A stretch of 64,000 bases of DNA from Dyella lipolytica (GCF_030160075.1 NZ_BSNQ01000001.1:62001-126000), one strand, 5' to 3'; shown: positions 1-10,106, counted from the stretch's first letter. Made by a program: numbers and translations. The notes: generated by a model not told the origin, from the sequence alone.

Positions 1-1
1 G

Positions 2-412
2 CCGCTGACGCATCGCGATCATGCACAGTCGGTGCGGCTGGTCACTGCACACTGCCAGCATTCGTTCAACACGCTGGACTGGGCCGAGCTGGCACGCGAG
101 CGGCAAACTTTGGCCGTCTATATGGGCGTGAGCAAACTCGACGAACTGACCCGGCAGCTGCTGGCACACGGACGCGCGGCCGACACACCTTTTGCATTGA
201 TCGAGAACGGTTCGCTACCCAGTCAGCGCACGCTTACCGGCACGCTTGGCGATCTGCCGGCCCTCGCCGCACAACATGCGATTCGTGCTCCAGCGCTACT
301 CATTCTGGGCGAAGTGGCCGCATCGGCTGCCGCCTCGCATTGGTATGGCGAACTGCTCGACCTCCCTACACGCCACCCGGTCACAGCAAACGCCCTGGCC
401 GACGCGGCATGA
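2..412 (+). CDS. cysG: Siroheme synthase / uroporphyrinogen-III C-methyltransferase, C-terminal part (5' end outside window)
   Basis: This is the C-terminal end of an S-adenosylmethionine uroporphyrinogen-III methyltransferase, which makes precorrin-2 on the way to siroheme, the cofactor of sulfite and nitrite reductases. The frame is open from the first base and begins [18 protein letters not shown], the family's conserved PLTHR...VRLVTGH block. It continues with [11 protein letters not shown] and [15 protein letters not shown], both typical of SUMT enzymes. The GTG at 32 lies inside the domain and is not a start. Whether the full protein is a CysG fusion with the dehydrogenase/ferrochelatase domain or a single-domain CobA cannot be told because the 5' part is missing. 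Confidence 0.88.
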   Translation, partial: PLTHRDHAQSVRLVTAHCQHSFNTLDWAELARERQTLAVYMGVSKLDELTRQLLAHGRAADTPFALIENGSLPSQRTLTGTLGDLPALAAQHAIRAPALLILGEVAASAAASHWYGELLDLPTRHPVTANALADAA

Positions 413-440
413 CCCGCTCCACCCGTTGACGGAGACCACC

Positions 441-1082
441 ATGAGCTTGCAATTGGGCGAAATCGCCCCCGACTTCACTCTCGATTCCACCCAAGGCCCG
501 ATCCAGCTGCACGATTACATTGGCGATCACTGGCTGGTGTTCTTCTCGCATCCCAAGGATTTCACGCCGGTCTGCACTACCGAGTTGGGCGCGTTCGCTC
601 GTCGCAAGGCGGAGTTCGACCAACGCAAGACGCGACTGCTCGGTCTGTCGGTCGATCCGGTCAGTGAGCACCAGGCATGGATCAAGGATGTCGAAGACGT
701 CGGCGGCACGGCGGTGAACTATCCGATCCTCGCCGATCCGGAGCTGGCGGTGGCCAAGCTCTACGGCATGTTCCACCCGAAGGCCGATCCCAAGGTCACG
801 GTGCGCTCGGTGTTCATCGTCGATCCGCAGAAGAAAGTACGCCTTACCCTCACCTATCCGCCGAGCGCCGGCCGCAACCTGGACGAGATTCTGCGCGTGC
901 TCGACTCGCTGCAGCTGACCGATGGCCGCAAGCTAACCACACCGGTCGACTGGCGGCCGGGCGACGAGGTGATCATCGCACCGTCGGTCTCCAACGAAGA
1001 CGCCAAACAGTTGTTCCCGGAGGGCTGGCGCACCTTGAAACCGTACCTCCGTTTATTACGGTTCAGTCATACACAGCATTGA
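441..1082 (+). CDS. 1-Cys peroxiredoxin (Prx6 type)
   Basis: Cytoplasmic thiol peroxidase of 213 residues that reduces hydrogen peroxide and organic peroxides. The peroxidatic cysteine is Cys45 in the motif DFTPVCTTELGAF, followed by the family block LSVDPVSEHQAWIKD and a C-terminal region containing FPEGWRTLKPYLR. The length and long C-terminal arm fit the Prx6/AhpC-TSA 1-Cys class rather than the ~190-residue 2-Cys AhpC. The chosen ATG has GGAG about eight bases upstream; the longer open frame from 246 would overlap the siroheme gene. The last residues (LLRFSHTQH) diverge from the usual tail. Confidence 0.9.
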   Translation: MSLQLGEIAPDFTLDSTQGPIQLHDYIGDHWLVFFSHPKDFTPVCTTELGAFARRKAEFDQRKTRLLGLSVDPVSEHQAWIKDVEDVGGTAVNYPILADPELAVAKLYGMFHPKADPKVTVRSVFIVDPQKKVRLTLTYPPSAGRNLDEILRVLDSLQLTDGRKLTTPVDWRPGDEVIIAPSVSNEDAKQLFPEGWRTLKPYLRLLRFSHTQH

Positions 1083-1106
1083 CGGCATTGACGCCATGCT
1101 CGGCAG

Positions 1107-1142
1107 AACGGGCCAGAAGCCGCGCGCATCCGCCCGTTTTTC
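1107..1142 (+). terminator. Probable rho-independent terminator after the peroxiredoxin gene
   Basis: AACGGGC (1107-1113) pairs with GCCCGTT (1132-1138), giving a 7-bp stem with an 18-base loop, followed by a short T-rich run. It lies 25 bases after the peroxiredoxin stop codon. The long loop lowers confidence. Confidence 0.5.
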
Positions 1143-1270
1143 CGTTAAATGTCCGGGAGTTAGGCGAAGCATGGCCTGAACCCGCCTTAACGCGAACGGG
1201 ATGTCGGACAACGGATTAATGTCAGTCGCGTTACAGTCCGCATCCCCTGCCAAGACAGGCGCCGGACTGC

Positions 1271-3172
1271 ATGCCCCCCGTTTACACAAGCCTATTTTTA
1301 CGACGCAGCGCTGCGGAGCGGATCGCCCTGGTTTTGGCGATGGCGGTCGCGTTCGTTCTGCTGACTGGCTTGCTGGACGGCAACGATGGAGTAGCGGCGT
1401 CACAGCTCCTTGCACAGCCCACGTTCCCGCTGGCCAACGCCATGCCCGGCGTGATGTTAGCCCTGCTGATATTGGCGCTAACGCGTCGCACGTTTCTTTC
1501 GTTCGGCTTGGCGTACCTGGTGCAGGCCATGATGTACGGCGTCAATGCACTGAAGGTGGCCAACCTTGGTACGCCGCTATTGCCGGCGGATTTCCGCATG
1601 GTGGGCCAGTTGCGCAAGGGCGGCATGCACGTATTGGGAAGCTACCTGCCGCATAGCCCATGGCCGTATCTCGCGATGCTTGCCGGCGCTGCACTGATCG
1701 CTGCGATGTGGCGCTACGAGCCGCCGCTTTTCGCTAGCCGCACAGGCGGCAAGCGCCTAGTCTCCGGCAGTGTGCTCGCCGCCACGCTGGCGACGCTGCT
1801 GATCGGTGTGCCCGGTTGGCGCAATGTCTATAACGGGCACAAGCTGTGGCTTGAGCCATGGTCGGCCGCCGCGACCACCAGTCATTCCGGCCTGGTCAGC
1901 TCGCTGGTGATGTTCCATCTGCAAGATCGTCGCACTCAGCAGAAGGCCGACCCGGCTGCGGTGGGCAAACTTCTGCAGACGACCGGCAACGCGGTGCGCG
2001 CACGCATGTATGCACCCGTCGATCAGGGCACGGCGCTTCCCGACATCGTCGTCGTGCAGAGCGAATCGTTCTTCGACCCCAGCATCGTGCGCGGTTACGA
2101 GAATGCTCATCTCACGCCCAACCTGGCACGCCTCGCTGCGGGTGGCATGAGCGGTCCGCTACATGTGCCAACTTACGGCGGCGGTACTATTCGCACCGAG
2201 TTCGAAGTGCTCACCGGCTTGTCGCTGCGTTACTTCAACAATATGCAGTTTCCCTATCTGCAGTTGAACGACAAAGTGGTACCGAGCATGGTGCGCACCC
2301 TGCGTGCCCATGGCTATGAAACGGTGGCGATCCACGGCAACGATCCGACGTTTTGGAACCGCAATACCGCGTTCACGGCGCTGGGCTTCGATCGCTTCGT
2401 TTCGCAATCGGGCTTCCCGGCGAATGCAGCGATGGACGGCAAGTACATGGCCGACAGCGCGATGACCGACGAGATCATGTCGCAGCTGAAGGATGCCGGG
2501 GCGCCGCAATTTCTGTTTGCGATCAGCTTGGAAGCGCACGGCCCGTACGATGTGCCACCGAAAGATTCCGTAGCGCGTGACGCGATTCCGGTGCCGTCGG
2601 CCGTCGATGCCAAGGACAAGGTCGAAGTACAGAACTACATCTATCACATGCAGCATGCCGACGAAGAACTCGGCCGGCTCGCCGCTCTGCTTGCCAAGCG
2701 CAGCCGCCCCACGTTGCTGCTGTTCTACGGCGACCATTTGCCCGGCCTCACCGATGCGTATCGCACGACCGGTTTCGTCGACGACCAGAACATGCTCGGT
2801 CAACCCGGCACCTGGCTGCTGATCGATCCGCGCAACCCAGGCAACCCGCAACGCATCGACATGGCATCGTGGATGCTGCCCGGCCTGCTGCTCGAGCGCG
2901 CGGGCATCCACGATGATGCGTATTACGCGTTGACCCAGGTGCTTGCACCGTCGCTCGCCAAACTCACCCGCGCGCCCGGCGCAACACCGCCGCCCATCGA
3001 TGCGCAGCAACAGCAGTTCGACAGCGATATGGCCAGCGTGGCCGTGCTGCGCATGAAGGGCAAGCTGGACAGGTTATTGCCGGCGAGCTTGCTGCCCACC
3101 AACACTGCGGTAGCAAAACGCGATGACGCCGAAGCCGTGCCGGCGGGTGCCGCCATGGGCATGCATCGCTGA
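1271..3172 (+). CDS. LTA synthase-family membrane phosphoglycerol transferase (sulfatase fold)
   Basis: Inner-membrane protein of 633 residues with several N-terminal hydrophobic helices (within about residues 15-180) and a large periplasmic alkaline-phosphatase/sulfatase-fold domain. Family signatures are VVVQSESFFDPS near residue 262, YGGGTIRTEFEVLTG near 301 (the Thr region that carries the phosphoglycerol intermediate in LtaS/MdoB enzymes), SLEAHGPYD, and LLFYGDHLPG near 486, which carry metal ligands. In Gram-negatives such proteins usually transfer phosphoglycerol to osmoregulated periplasmic glucans or other envelope glycans; the acceptor here is unknown. It is a single gene followed by a strong terminator. 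Confidence 0.85.
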   Translation: MPPVYTSLFLRRSAAERIALVLAMAVAFVLLTGLLDGNDGVAASQLLAQPTFPLANAMPGVMLALLILALTRRTFLSFGLAYLVQAMMYGVNALKVANLGTPLLPADFRMVGQLRKGGMHVLGSYLPHSPWPYLAMLAGAALIAAMWRYEPPLFASRTGGKRLVSGSVLAATLATLLIGVPGWRNVYNGHKLWLEPWSAAATTSHSGLVSSLVMFHLQDRRTQQKADPAAVGKLLQTTGNAVRARMYAPVDQGTALPDIVVVQSESFFDPSIVRGYENAHLTPNLARLAAGGMSGPLHVPTYGGGTIRTEFEVLTGLSLRYFNNMQFPYLQLNDKVVPSMVRTLRAHGYETVAIHGNDPTFWNRNTAFTALGFDRFVSQSGFPANAAMDGKYMADSAMTDEIMSQLKDAGAPQFLFAISLEAHGPYDVPPKDSVARDAIPVPSAVDAKDKVEVQNYIYHMQHADEELGRLAALLAKRSRPTLLLFYGDHLPGLTDAYRTTGFVDDQNMLGQPGTWLLIDPRNPGNPQRIDMASWMLPGLLLERAGIHDDAYYALTQVLAPSLAKLTRAPGATPPPIDAQQQQFDSDMASVAVLRMKGKLDRLLPASLLPTNTAVAKRDDAEAVPAGAAMGMHR

Positions 3173-3242
3173 TAAACCCGCGTCATCCGCGTGCAGTAGC
3201 AGGTTCGGGTCCGCCTAGCTCCGCGAAAGGTCGGATTAAAGA

Positions 3243-3264
3243 AAACCCCGCTTAAGCGGGGTTT
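3243..3264. terminator. Bidirectional rho-independent terminator
   Basis: The 9-bp stem AAACCCCGC/GCGGGGTTT closes on the loop TTAA between the convergent LTA-synthase-like and MHYT genes. A-rich and T-rich flanks on either side let it work in both directions. Confidence 0.85.
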
Positions 3265-3301
3265 CCCATACGGGCGAAGCCGTAGATCGGCATGACACGC
3301 A

Positions 3302-4045
3302 TCAAATGCTGATCGTGGCGCGTCGTTGCTGGCGCTTGTAGTGAATAAGCAGCACCGCGACCAACAAGACGAGCGTCACCGCGAAAATGCTCGTGCCAAG
3401 ATTTTCGCCACGCAGGCCACCGGAGAAACCCGCCGGCATCTGCCCTCCATTTTCATCGACTTTGAAGGCAGCCATGCCGGTGTAGTGCATGCCACACACC
3501 GCAATACCCATGACAAGCGCGCTGCCGATCATCTGCAACGGTCCACGCAAGTTGAAAGCGAGCCACAACGCAACGATCGATGCCACGATGGCAATGATCA
3601 GCGAGGTCGCCACCAGATTCATGTCGTAGCTGGTGTACGCCCCCATCATGACCGCCGCCATGCCTAGGTAGTGCATGCCGGTCACTCCCAAGCCCATGCA
3701 GATGCCGGCGGCCGCCAGCTTGGGCCAACTGAACGCACCGCTGCTGGCAATCGCCAAGCCCAGCGAACAAGCGCCAAAAGCGATGATCGCGGACAGCGCG
3801 GTGAGCATCGGGTCATAACTCACTGGCATGCCCATATCGCAAGCCAGCATGGCAATGAAGTGCATGGCCCAGATCGCGCCCACACCCATCGCAGCGCCCG
3901 CCGCAAACACGGCGGCGGTGCGCTCGCGCGCCGTTCTTGCGAGAGGAATGACTACCGCTAATTGCAAAGCAGTGAATGAACCTAATACCGAGATCACGTA
4001 AGACAGCGCAACCAGAAGCATGTTGTAGCTCTGATGGGCAAGCAT
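3302..4045 (-). CDS. Stand-alone MHYT-domain integral membrane sensor
   Basis: Predicted inner-membrane protein of 247 residues with about seven or eight hydrophobic helices. It carries the three MHYT-type motifs, AMHFIAMLACDMGM, GMHYLGMAAVMMG and GMHYTGMAAF. The domain is proposed in the literature to bind copper and sense oxygen, CO or NO. In most bacteria MHYT is fused to GGDEF, EAL or kinase output domains; here there is no output domain and the protein ends in a short basic tail. The start has an AGGGGGAA ribosome site. The ACT-V4R gene lies 233 bases upstream in the same orientation, so the two may act together (inference). Confidence 0.88.
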   Translation of the reverse strand: MLAHQSYNMLLVALSYVISVLGSFTALQLAVVIPLARTARERTAAVFAAGAAMGVGAIWAMHFIAMLACDMGMPVSYDPMLTALSAIIAFGACSLGLAIASSGAFSWPKLAAAGICMGLGVTGMHYLGMAAVMMGAYTSYDMNLVATSLIIAIVASIVALWLAFNLRGPLQMIGSALVMGIAVCGMHYTGMAAFKVDENGGQMPAGFSGGLRGENLGTSIFAVTLVLLVAVLLIHYKRQQRRATISI

Positions 4046-4278
4046 GGCGTTCCCCCTCGGAAAGCGTGAATGTCAGTCGTGCCGACGTTTGCAGTTGGGC
4101 AAATACCCACCGCGCCTGGATACAGCATCAGCCTGCAATGAGCTTGCAGACGTTTGGCAGCATGTCGAGAAAATGCCCCCCGCACTTTCTCGGCGCCGCG
4201 AACCGGAACACATGTGATGCCCCATTCGCGGCAAACCATCCATGGCTTGCACAAACAACGTGTTTCCCGACAACTTGG

Positions 4279-5043
4279 TTAGTGCGAGATCTCGAGCGCG
4301 CAATCGCCGACGCCGCTGCTGCGGCAATGAAGATTGCGCACGAATACTGTCTGCGGCGCCATGGATGCGCCGAGCATGCCTTCCAGATATCCGCTGAAGA
4401 ATTTGCAGCCCGAGCGCCCACCGGGTGAACACAGCGGGCTGTTCTGGATGAAAAGTTGCCGATCACGTTGATCGACCGTCACCAAGGTCCGCATCGCAGG
4501 CAAGGCGATTCGCTTGATGGTGTCGGGCAGGCCGAGTTTGCCGCCAATCTCGTAGTCGCGCTTGAAGACCCATAGCCCGGTGCGGCGTCCGGCCAGCAGC
4601 AGGGAGGCCTCGCGCGCCTCTGCCGCCACCTCGTGCTCCATGGCGAGCAACCACGGGAAAATTTTCGGGTAGTCGCGGGCCATCTGCGGCAACATGCTCT
4701 CCACCCGACGGACATCGGGCGCCGCATGGTTAGTCGATATTGACGACGCAGGGAATGGAGCGCGTGGTGTCGATGCGGGTGGCGCAGCAGCGAACGTCGC
4801 ACCGCCTTCCTCGACCAGAGACGCCTCGAAGCTCAACACGCGATTATGCGTGGCGAGCTGTTCTTCCAATGCCAGTCGCGCTTCCGGCGAACCACGCGTG
4901 ATCATCACCAGCCATGCGCCGTGGCTGTCCTGGTACACGCGTTGCCGTTGCAACGTGAAGCCGCTGGCAACTACCAGGCGACCCAACTCGACAAGCAACC
5001 CCTCGCGACGATCCGACAGGATCTTGACTTCCAGCTCGATCAT
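4279..5043 (-). CDS. ACT-V4R two-domain small-molecule-binding protein
   Basis: Protein of 254 residues when started at MIELEVKILSDRREG, chosen because AGGGGGAG precedes the ATG; an upstream in-frame extension has no support. Residues 1-75 look like an ACT-type regulatory domain. A Pro/Ala-rich linker follows, then a C-terminal V4R (4-vinyl-reductase-like) domain, recognised by GCKFFSGYLEGMLGAS and the paired cysteines in LHCRSSGVGDCALEI. V4R domains bind hydrophobic or tetrapyrrole-like ligands in transcription regulators and chlorophyll enzymes. No DNA-binding or catalytic domain is visible. It is likely a soluble sensor. A Clp-type box lies about 100 bases upstream. Confidence 0.7.
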   Translation of the reverse strand: MIELEVKILSDRREGLLVELGRLVVASGFTLQRQRVYQDSHGAWLVMITRGSPEARLALEEQLATHNRVLSFEASLVEEGGATFAAAPPASTPRAPFPASSISTNHAAPDVRRVESMLPQMARDYPKIFPWLLAMEHEVAAEAREASLLLAGRRTGLWVFKRDYEIGGKLGLPDTIKRIALPAMRTLVTVDQRDRQLFIQNSPLCSPGGRSGCKFFSGYLEGMLGASMAPQTVFVRNLHCRSSGVGDCALEISH

Positions 5044-5101
5044 TAGGCTCCCCCTGTAGTCGATGCTGGCAGATGAATTGTGAAAATTACGATGATTCCT
5101 T

Positions 5102-5120
5102 TCACACTCATAAAGTGTGA
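5102..5120. promoter_or_regulatory. Inverted repeat TCACAC-N7-GTGTGA upstream of the ACT-V4R gene
   Basis: A perfect 6-bp dyad with a 7-base AT-rich spacer lies 59-77 bases upstream of the ACT-V4R start. It could be an operator or overlap the promoter; its binding protein is unknown. Confidence 0.4.
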
Positions 5121-5145
5121 TGCGCTTCGCAAAAAAAGCTCGGAA

Positions 5146-5161
5146 TGTGAACCACCTCACA
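5146..5161. promoter_or_regulatory. Perfect CRP/Clp-type binding site
   Basis: TGTGA-ACCACC-TCACA matches the CRP/Clp consensus TGTGA-N6-TCACA at all ten core positions. Outer A/T bases extend the symmetry to ATGTGA/TCACAT. Its centre is about 110 bases upstream of the ACT-V4R start codon and on the far side of the groEL terminator. In Xanthomonads Clp is a CRP homologue whose binding is blocked by c-di-GMP. Confidence 0.7.
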
Positions 5162-5246
5162 TAAGCCACTGCGCTGGAAATACCTTGCAACGCGTGCCAC
5201 AAGCAGCTCTTCGCCGAAGCGCGTGCTTCACCTCGCGATTAAAAAG

Positions 5247-5270
5247 AAAACCCCGCTTACGCGGGGTTTT
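5247..5270 (-). terminator. groEL terminator
   Basis: The 10-bp stem AAAACCCCGC/GCGGGGTTTT with loop TTAC starts 29 bases after the groEL stop codon. On the minus strand a T-rich run follows. Confidence 0.88.
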
Positions 5271-5298
5271 CGTGTAGCACGTATTGCAGAATGGACGT

Positions 5299-6960
<1,662 letters not shown>

Positions 6961-6998
6961 TCAATAGTTGGGATGCGAGGAGATGCGGGAGAGGCCGA

Positions 6999-7292
6999 TC
7001 AGCCTTCGATCACCGCGACGATGTCGTCTTCCTTCAGGAAGACCAGCTCTTCGCCGTCGATCTTGATTTCCTGGCCGGCGTACTTGCCGAACAGCACGAC
7101 TTCGCCGACCTTCAGGGACATCGGACGAACCTTGCCGTCTTCCAGGATGCGGCCTTCACCGGCAGCGATGACCTTGCCGCGGGTCTGCTTCTCGGTGGCG
7201 CTATCGGGAATGACGATACCGCCGGCGGAGACACGCTCCTCTTCCAGGCGCTTGACGATGACGCGATCGTGCAGCGGACGCAGTTTGCTCAT
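6999..7292 (-). CDS. groES: Co-chaperonin GroES (Cpn10)
   Basis: Ten-kDa lid of the GroEL chamber, 97 residues, with the typical start [15 protein letters not shown], the mobile-loop region around [14 protein letters not shown] and the end [12 protein letters not shown]. First gene of the groESL operon. The upstream region carries a CIRCE element, so heat control by HrcA is expected. Confidence 0.99.
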   Translation of the reverse strand: MSKLRPLHDRVIVKRLEEERVSAGGIVIPDSATEKQTRGKVIAAGEGRILEDGKVRPMSLKVGEVVLFGKYAGQEIKIDGEELVFLKEDDIVAVIEG

Positions 7293-7363
7293 GGGACGAA
7301 CTCCAGCTATGGCTTGAGGTTAAGAAAGTTGGGACCCCGGTCCGGCCCTCGGGAGGCGCCTTG

Positions 7364-7390
7364 TTAGCACTCGGGATACGTGAGTGCCAA
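7364..7390 (-). promoter_or_regulatory. CIRCE element (HrcA operator) of groESL
   Basis: TTAGCACTC, then exactly nine bases, then GAGTGCCAA. This matches the consensus TTAGCACTC-N9-GAGTGCTAA with a single T-to-C change in the right arm. It lies 72-98 bases upstream of groES. Confidence 0.95.
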
Positions 7391-7587
7391 TTTTAGCCGC
7401 CAAAAAAACCCCTGCAACAGGGGGCGGACGGGTCGTAGAGGCTGACATGGGGGAGCGGCGCGGGCTTTCAAGGGTTCGGCCGGCAGATCGGGGCCCGCGA
7501 CCCTGAGAGCCGGCTTCCGGCCCTATCGACACCGGCGCCCGGAACGATAACGATGGCGTACTGCACCACCATCAAGGCGATAAGGCT

Positions 7588-8253
7588 GTGAGTACGGAAC
7601 AGGCGCTACGCGAGGAAATCGTCGCCCACGGATTGAAACTGACGCCCTCCGGCTTGAGCCAGGGCACCTCGGGAAACCTGAGCATCCGGTATGGCAAAGG
7701 CTTCCTGATCACACCCAGCGGCACGCCCTACGAGCAGATTGCCCCGGCCGATGTCGTCCCCGTGGACATGGACGGCCGCCACGAACACCGGCTGCGCCCG
7801 TCGAGCGAATGGCGATTTCACCGCGACATCTATGCCGCCCGCCCCGACGTCCACGCCGTAGTTCATGCCCATCCGCCGTACAGCACCGCGCTGGCGATGT
7901 GCCGCATGGAGATCCCGGCAGCGCACTACATGATCGCGGTCAGCGGCGGTGATTCGATCCGCTGCGCAGGCTATTACACCTATGGCACGCAAGCGCTGTC
8001 GGATGCGGTCTTGCAGGCGCTCGAAGGACGCCTGGCCTGCCTGCTGGCCAATCACGGCATGATCGCGACCGGCGCCACCATGGAACAAGCGATGTGGCGA
8101 GCCATCGAAGTGGAAACGCTGGCCAGGCAATACACCTTGGCGCTGCAAATCGGCAAACCCGTGATGCTGCGCGATGACGAAGTCACGCAGGTACTGGAAA
8201 AGTTCGGCAACTATGGACTGATGTCGAAAAAAGAATCTTCCCCTTCGACCTAG
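7588..8253 (+). CDS. Class II aldolase/adducin-family protein
   Basis: Zinc-dependent aldolase-type protein of 221 residues, close in size to L-fuculose-1-phosphate and L-ribulose-5-phosphate 4-epimerase enzymes. Visible motifs are SQGTSGNLSIRYG (phosphate-binding region), TPSGTPYEQI, SSEWRFH, the zinc-binding VHAHPPYSTA and ANHGMIATG. The substrate cannot be set from sequence. The start is a GTG with AAGG just upstream. cutA follows after five bases, so the two are probably one transcript. Confidence 0.85.
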   Translation: MSTEQALREEIVAHGLKLTPSGLSQGTSGNLSIRYGKGFLITPSGTPYEQIAPADVVPVDMDGRHEHRLRPSSEWRFHRDIYAARPDVHAVVHAHPPYSTALAMCRMEIPAAHYMIAVSGGDSIRCAGYYTYGTQALSDAVLQALEGRLACLLANHGMIATGATMEQAMWRAIEVETLARQYTLALQIGKPVMLRDDEVTQVLEKFGNYGLMSKKESSPST

Positions 8254-8258
8254 CGCTC

Positions 8259-8582
8259 ATGTCAGATCAGGTCCTACTTTGCTACTGCACTTGCCCCGAC
8301 GCCGCCAGCGCGCAGAGTTTGGCCGAAACATTGGTGCGCGAAGCACTGGCGGCCTGCGTGAATCGCGTGCCCGGCATTCAATCGACCTATCGTTGGCAGG
8401 GCAAGATCGTCACGGAAGGCGAGGAACTACTGCTGATCAAGACCACCGCCGAACGTTTCGAAGCCATGAAGGCGCGCGTGCTGACACTGCACCCGTATGA
8501 GCTGCCGGAACTCATCGCTATTCCCGTGGAACGCGGCCATGCCGCTTACCTGGACTGGGTACGCGACAGCGTCGATGGCTGA
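8259..8582 (+). CDS. cutA: CutA-family divalent cation tolerance protein
   Basis: Small cytoplasmic trimeric protein of 107 residues. Hallmarks are ALAACVNRVPGIQSTYRWQGK, EELLLIKTT and HPYELPELIAIPVERG. CutA was linked to copper tolerance in E. coli, but its biochemical role is still unclear. It lies five bases after the class II aldolase gene. Its last 37 bases overlap the convergent cupin gene. Confidence 0.95.
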   Translation: MSDQVLLCYCTCPDAASAQSLAETLVREALAACVNRVPGIQSTYRWQGKIVTEGEELLLIKTTAERFEAMKARVLTLHPYELPELIAIPVERGHAAYLDWVRDSVDG

Positions 8583-8983
8583 AATGCCGTCGCATCGAGC
8601 GTAGTCAACGCCGCCTTCGATGTCGCAATAAAGACCACCAACATCGTTGCCGGCTCGGTAGTACTAGCGTTACCGGCCACCACATGATGTGCGCCGGCCG
8701 GCTCGAACCAGCTTTCGCCAGGACCGTAGACGTGCAACGGGCCGCCTGCGAGCTGACTGCGGATATGGCCCGTCAGTACGTAGACATAGATATCGCCGCC
8801 GTGCCGATGCGGCGGCGTGGATTGGCCCGGTGCATACCTCACCGTGACGGCACTCAACTGTTTTCCCACCGCCTGCGTGAGCGGCGCGGATAGCAGCGCG
8901 TGTTCTTCGGCAGCGAAGAGACAGGATGAAAAGCCGACTGCAGCGACGGCACACAATAAAGCAATAGCTGCCATACGATTCAT
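8546..8983 (-). CDS. Secreted cupin-domain protein
   Basis: 145 residues from MNRMAAIALLCAV, chosen because GGAG lies ten bases upstream; an in-frame ATG nine codons earlier is less well supported. A signal peptide ends near FAAEEH, so the product is periplasmic. The single cupin barrel shows PPHRHGGDIYVYVLTGHIRSQ, which supplies two His and one acidic ligand candidate, and GAHHVVAGNAS. The substrate is unknown; similar proteins include dioxygenases and sugar-binding cupins. It sits 49 bases downstream of the tandem thioredoxin-fold gene in the same orientation. Confidence 0.78.
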   Translation of the reverse strand: MNRMAAIALLCAVAAVGFSSCLFAAEEHALLSAPLTQAVGKQLSAVTVRYAPGQSTPPHRHGGDIYVYVLTGHIRSQLAGGPLHVYGPGESWFEPAGAHHVVAGNASTTEPATMLVVFIATSKAALTTLDATAFQPSTLSRTQSR

Positions 8984-9032
8984 AAGACAACATCTCCGCC
9001 GAAAGAACACATTGCAGCATTGAGGACATCGC

Positions 9033-10106
9033 TCAACGCGATGCCAACACCTTCAACTCGCCGCCCAGCTGCGGATCGACGCCCTCGATGCGACGCACGA
9101 TTCGCCCCTGCGCATCGACTACCAACAACGTCGGAACGTGCATCACGCGGAAACTGCGGAAGAGCGTGCCGGATGCATCCAGCGCCAGCGGCATCGTCAG
9201 ATGATGATCCTTCTGATACGCAAGCAGATCGTCCTTGCCGGCCCACAAACCGGAGGCGATACCAAGCCAACGTACATGTGTATCGCGCGACAGCGCGGCG
9301 ACCTGTTCGCGCACCGCGCGACAGCTGGCAGCGAGCGCCGGGCGGCTGCCGGCCAGATATGTCTCGCACCACGGTGACAGGAATACCAGCACGGTAGGTT
9401 GATTTTTGCCGGTTTGGGATGGCAGATGGAACGCTTCGCCACTCAACGTCGGCACGGCGAGATCGGGCAGTCGATCGCCCACGTCGTAGTGAGGTTCCTC
9501 GCTGGGCATCGCCGCCAACGTGCCCGACGATGCCGTCGACGTGCGTGCCGCGAGCAAGGCGGCTTCGAGCTTCGCGTTCGCCTCATGCCCGATAAAAAGA
9601 ATGCGTCCGTCACGCCCGATCACGACGTGCTGCGGTGTGACGCGCAAATGGAACGCCTCGCCGATGGAACCATCGTCGAACACGATCGGCATCTTCAGTC
9701 CCATATCGCGTCGATAGTTGCGTACATCTTGCACGGTGTCGTCGAAACCGACGTCGACGGCGATCACCGCCAGATCCGGACCTGCCTGCTCGTAAACCTG
9801 CTTCAAATGCGGCATCTGCTGGCGACAAGGCACGCACCAAGTCGCCCAGAATTCCAGATACACGGCTTTCTTGCCATACAAGCTGGCGAGGTCGATGGTT
9901 TGTCCATCGATCGTCTTGAGTACCAATCTTGGCGCCGTCGTACCGACCAGACCGCGCGCCGCCGCCTGCGCATGCTGATCACCTGTTTCAGCACGCAGGG
10001 ATGCACTGAAAACGCCCAACAACATCAACGTAAGTAGAGCCACGACACGCACGACAATCTCCTTGGCTGTGACTCCTACATGCTCGCGATTCGGTACAGC
10101 TGCCAT
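9033..10106 (-). CDS. Periplasmic TlpA-like protein with two thioredoxin-fold domains
   Basis: About 357 residues from MAAVPNREHVG; a GTG at 10139 is an alternative start and neither has a strong ribosome site. An N-terminal hydrophobic signal or anchor (VVRVVALLTLMLLGVFSAS) is followed by a TlpA-type redoxin domain with the active site FWATWCVPCRQQMP. After a Ser/Ala-rich linker comes a second redoxin fold starting near DRLPDLAVPTLSGEAF, whose equivalent site reads LSPWCETYLAGSRP and so lacks the second cysteine. The first domain is likely a thiol-disulfide reductase; the second may be structural or a reductase partner. It lies downstream of, and codirectional with, the MocR gene. Confidence 0.78.
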   Translation of the reverse strand: MAAVPNREHVGVTAKEIVVRVVALLTLMLLGVFSASLRAETGDQHAQAAARGLVGTTAPRLVLKTIDGQTIDLASLYGKKAVYLEFWATWCVPCRQQMPHLKQVYEQAGPDLAVIAVDVGFDDTVQDVRNYRRDMGLKMPIVFDDGSIGEAFHLRVTPQHVVIGRDGRILFIGHEANAKLEAALLAARTSTASSGTLAAMPSEEPHYDVGDRLPDLAVPTLSGEAFHLPSQTGKNQPTVLVFLSPWCETYLAGSRPALAASCRAVREQVAALSRDTHVRWLGIASGLWAGKDDLLAYQKDHHLTMPLALDASGTLFRSFRVMHVPTLLVVDAQGRIVRRIEGVDPQLGGELKVLASR

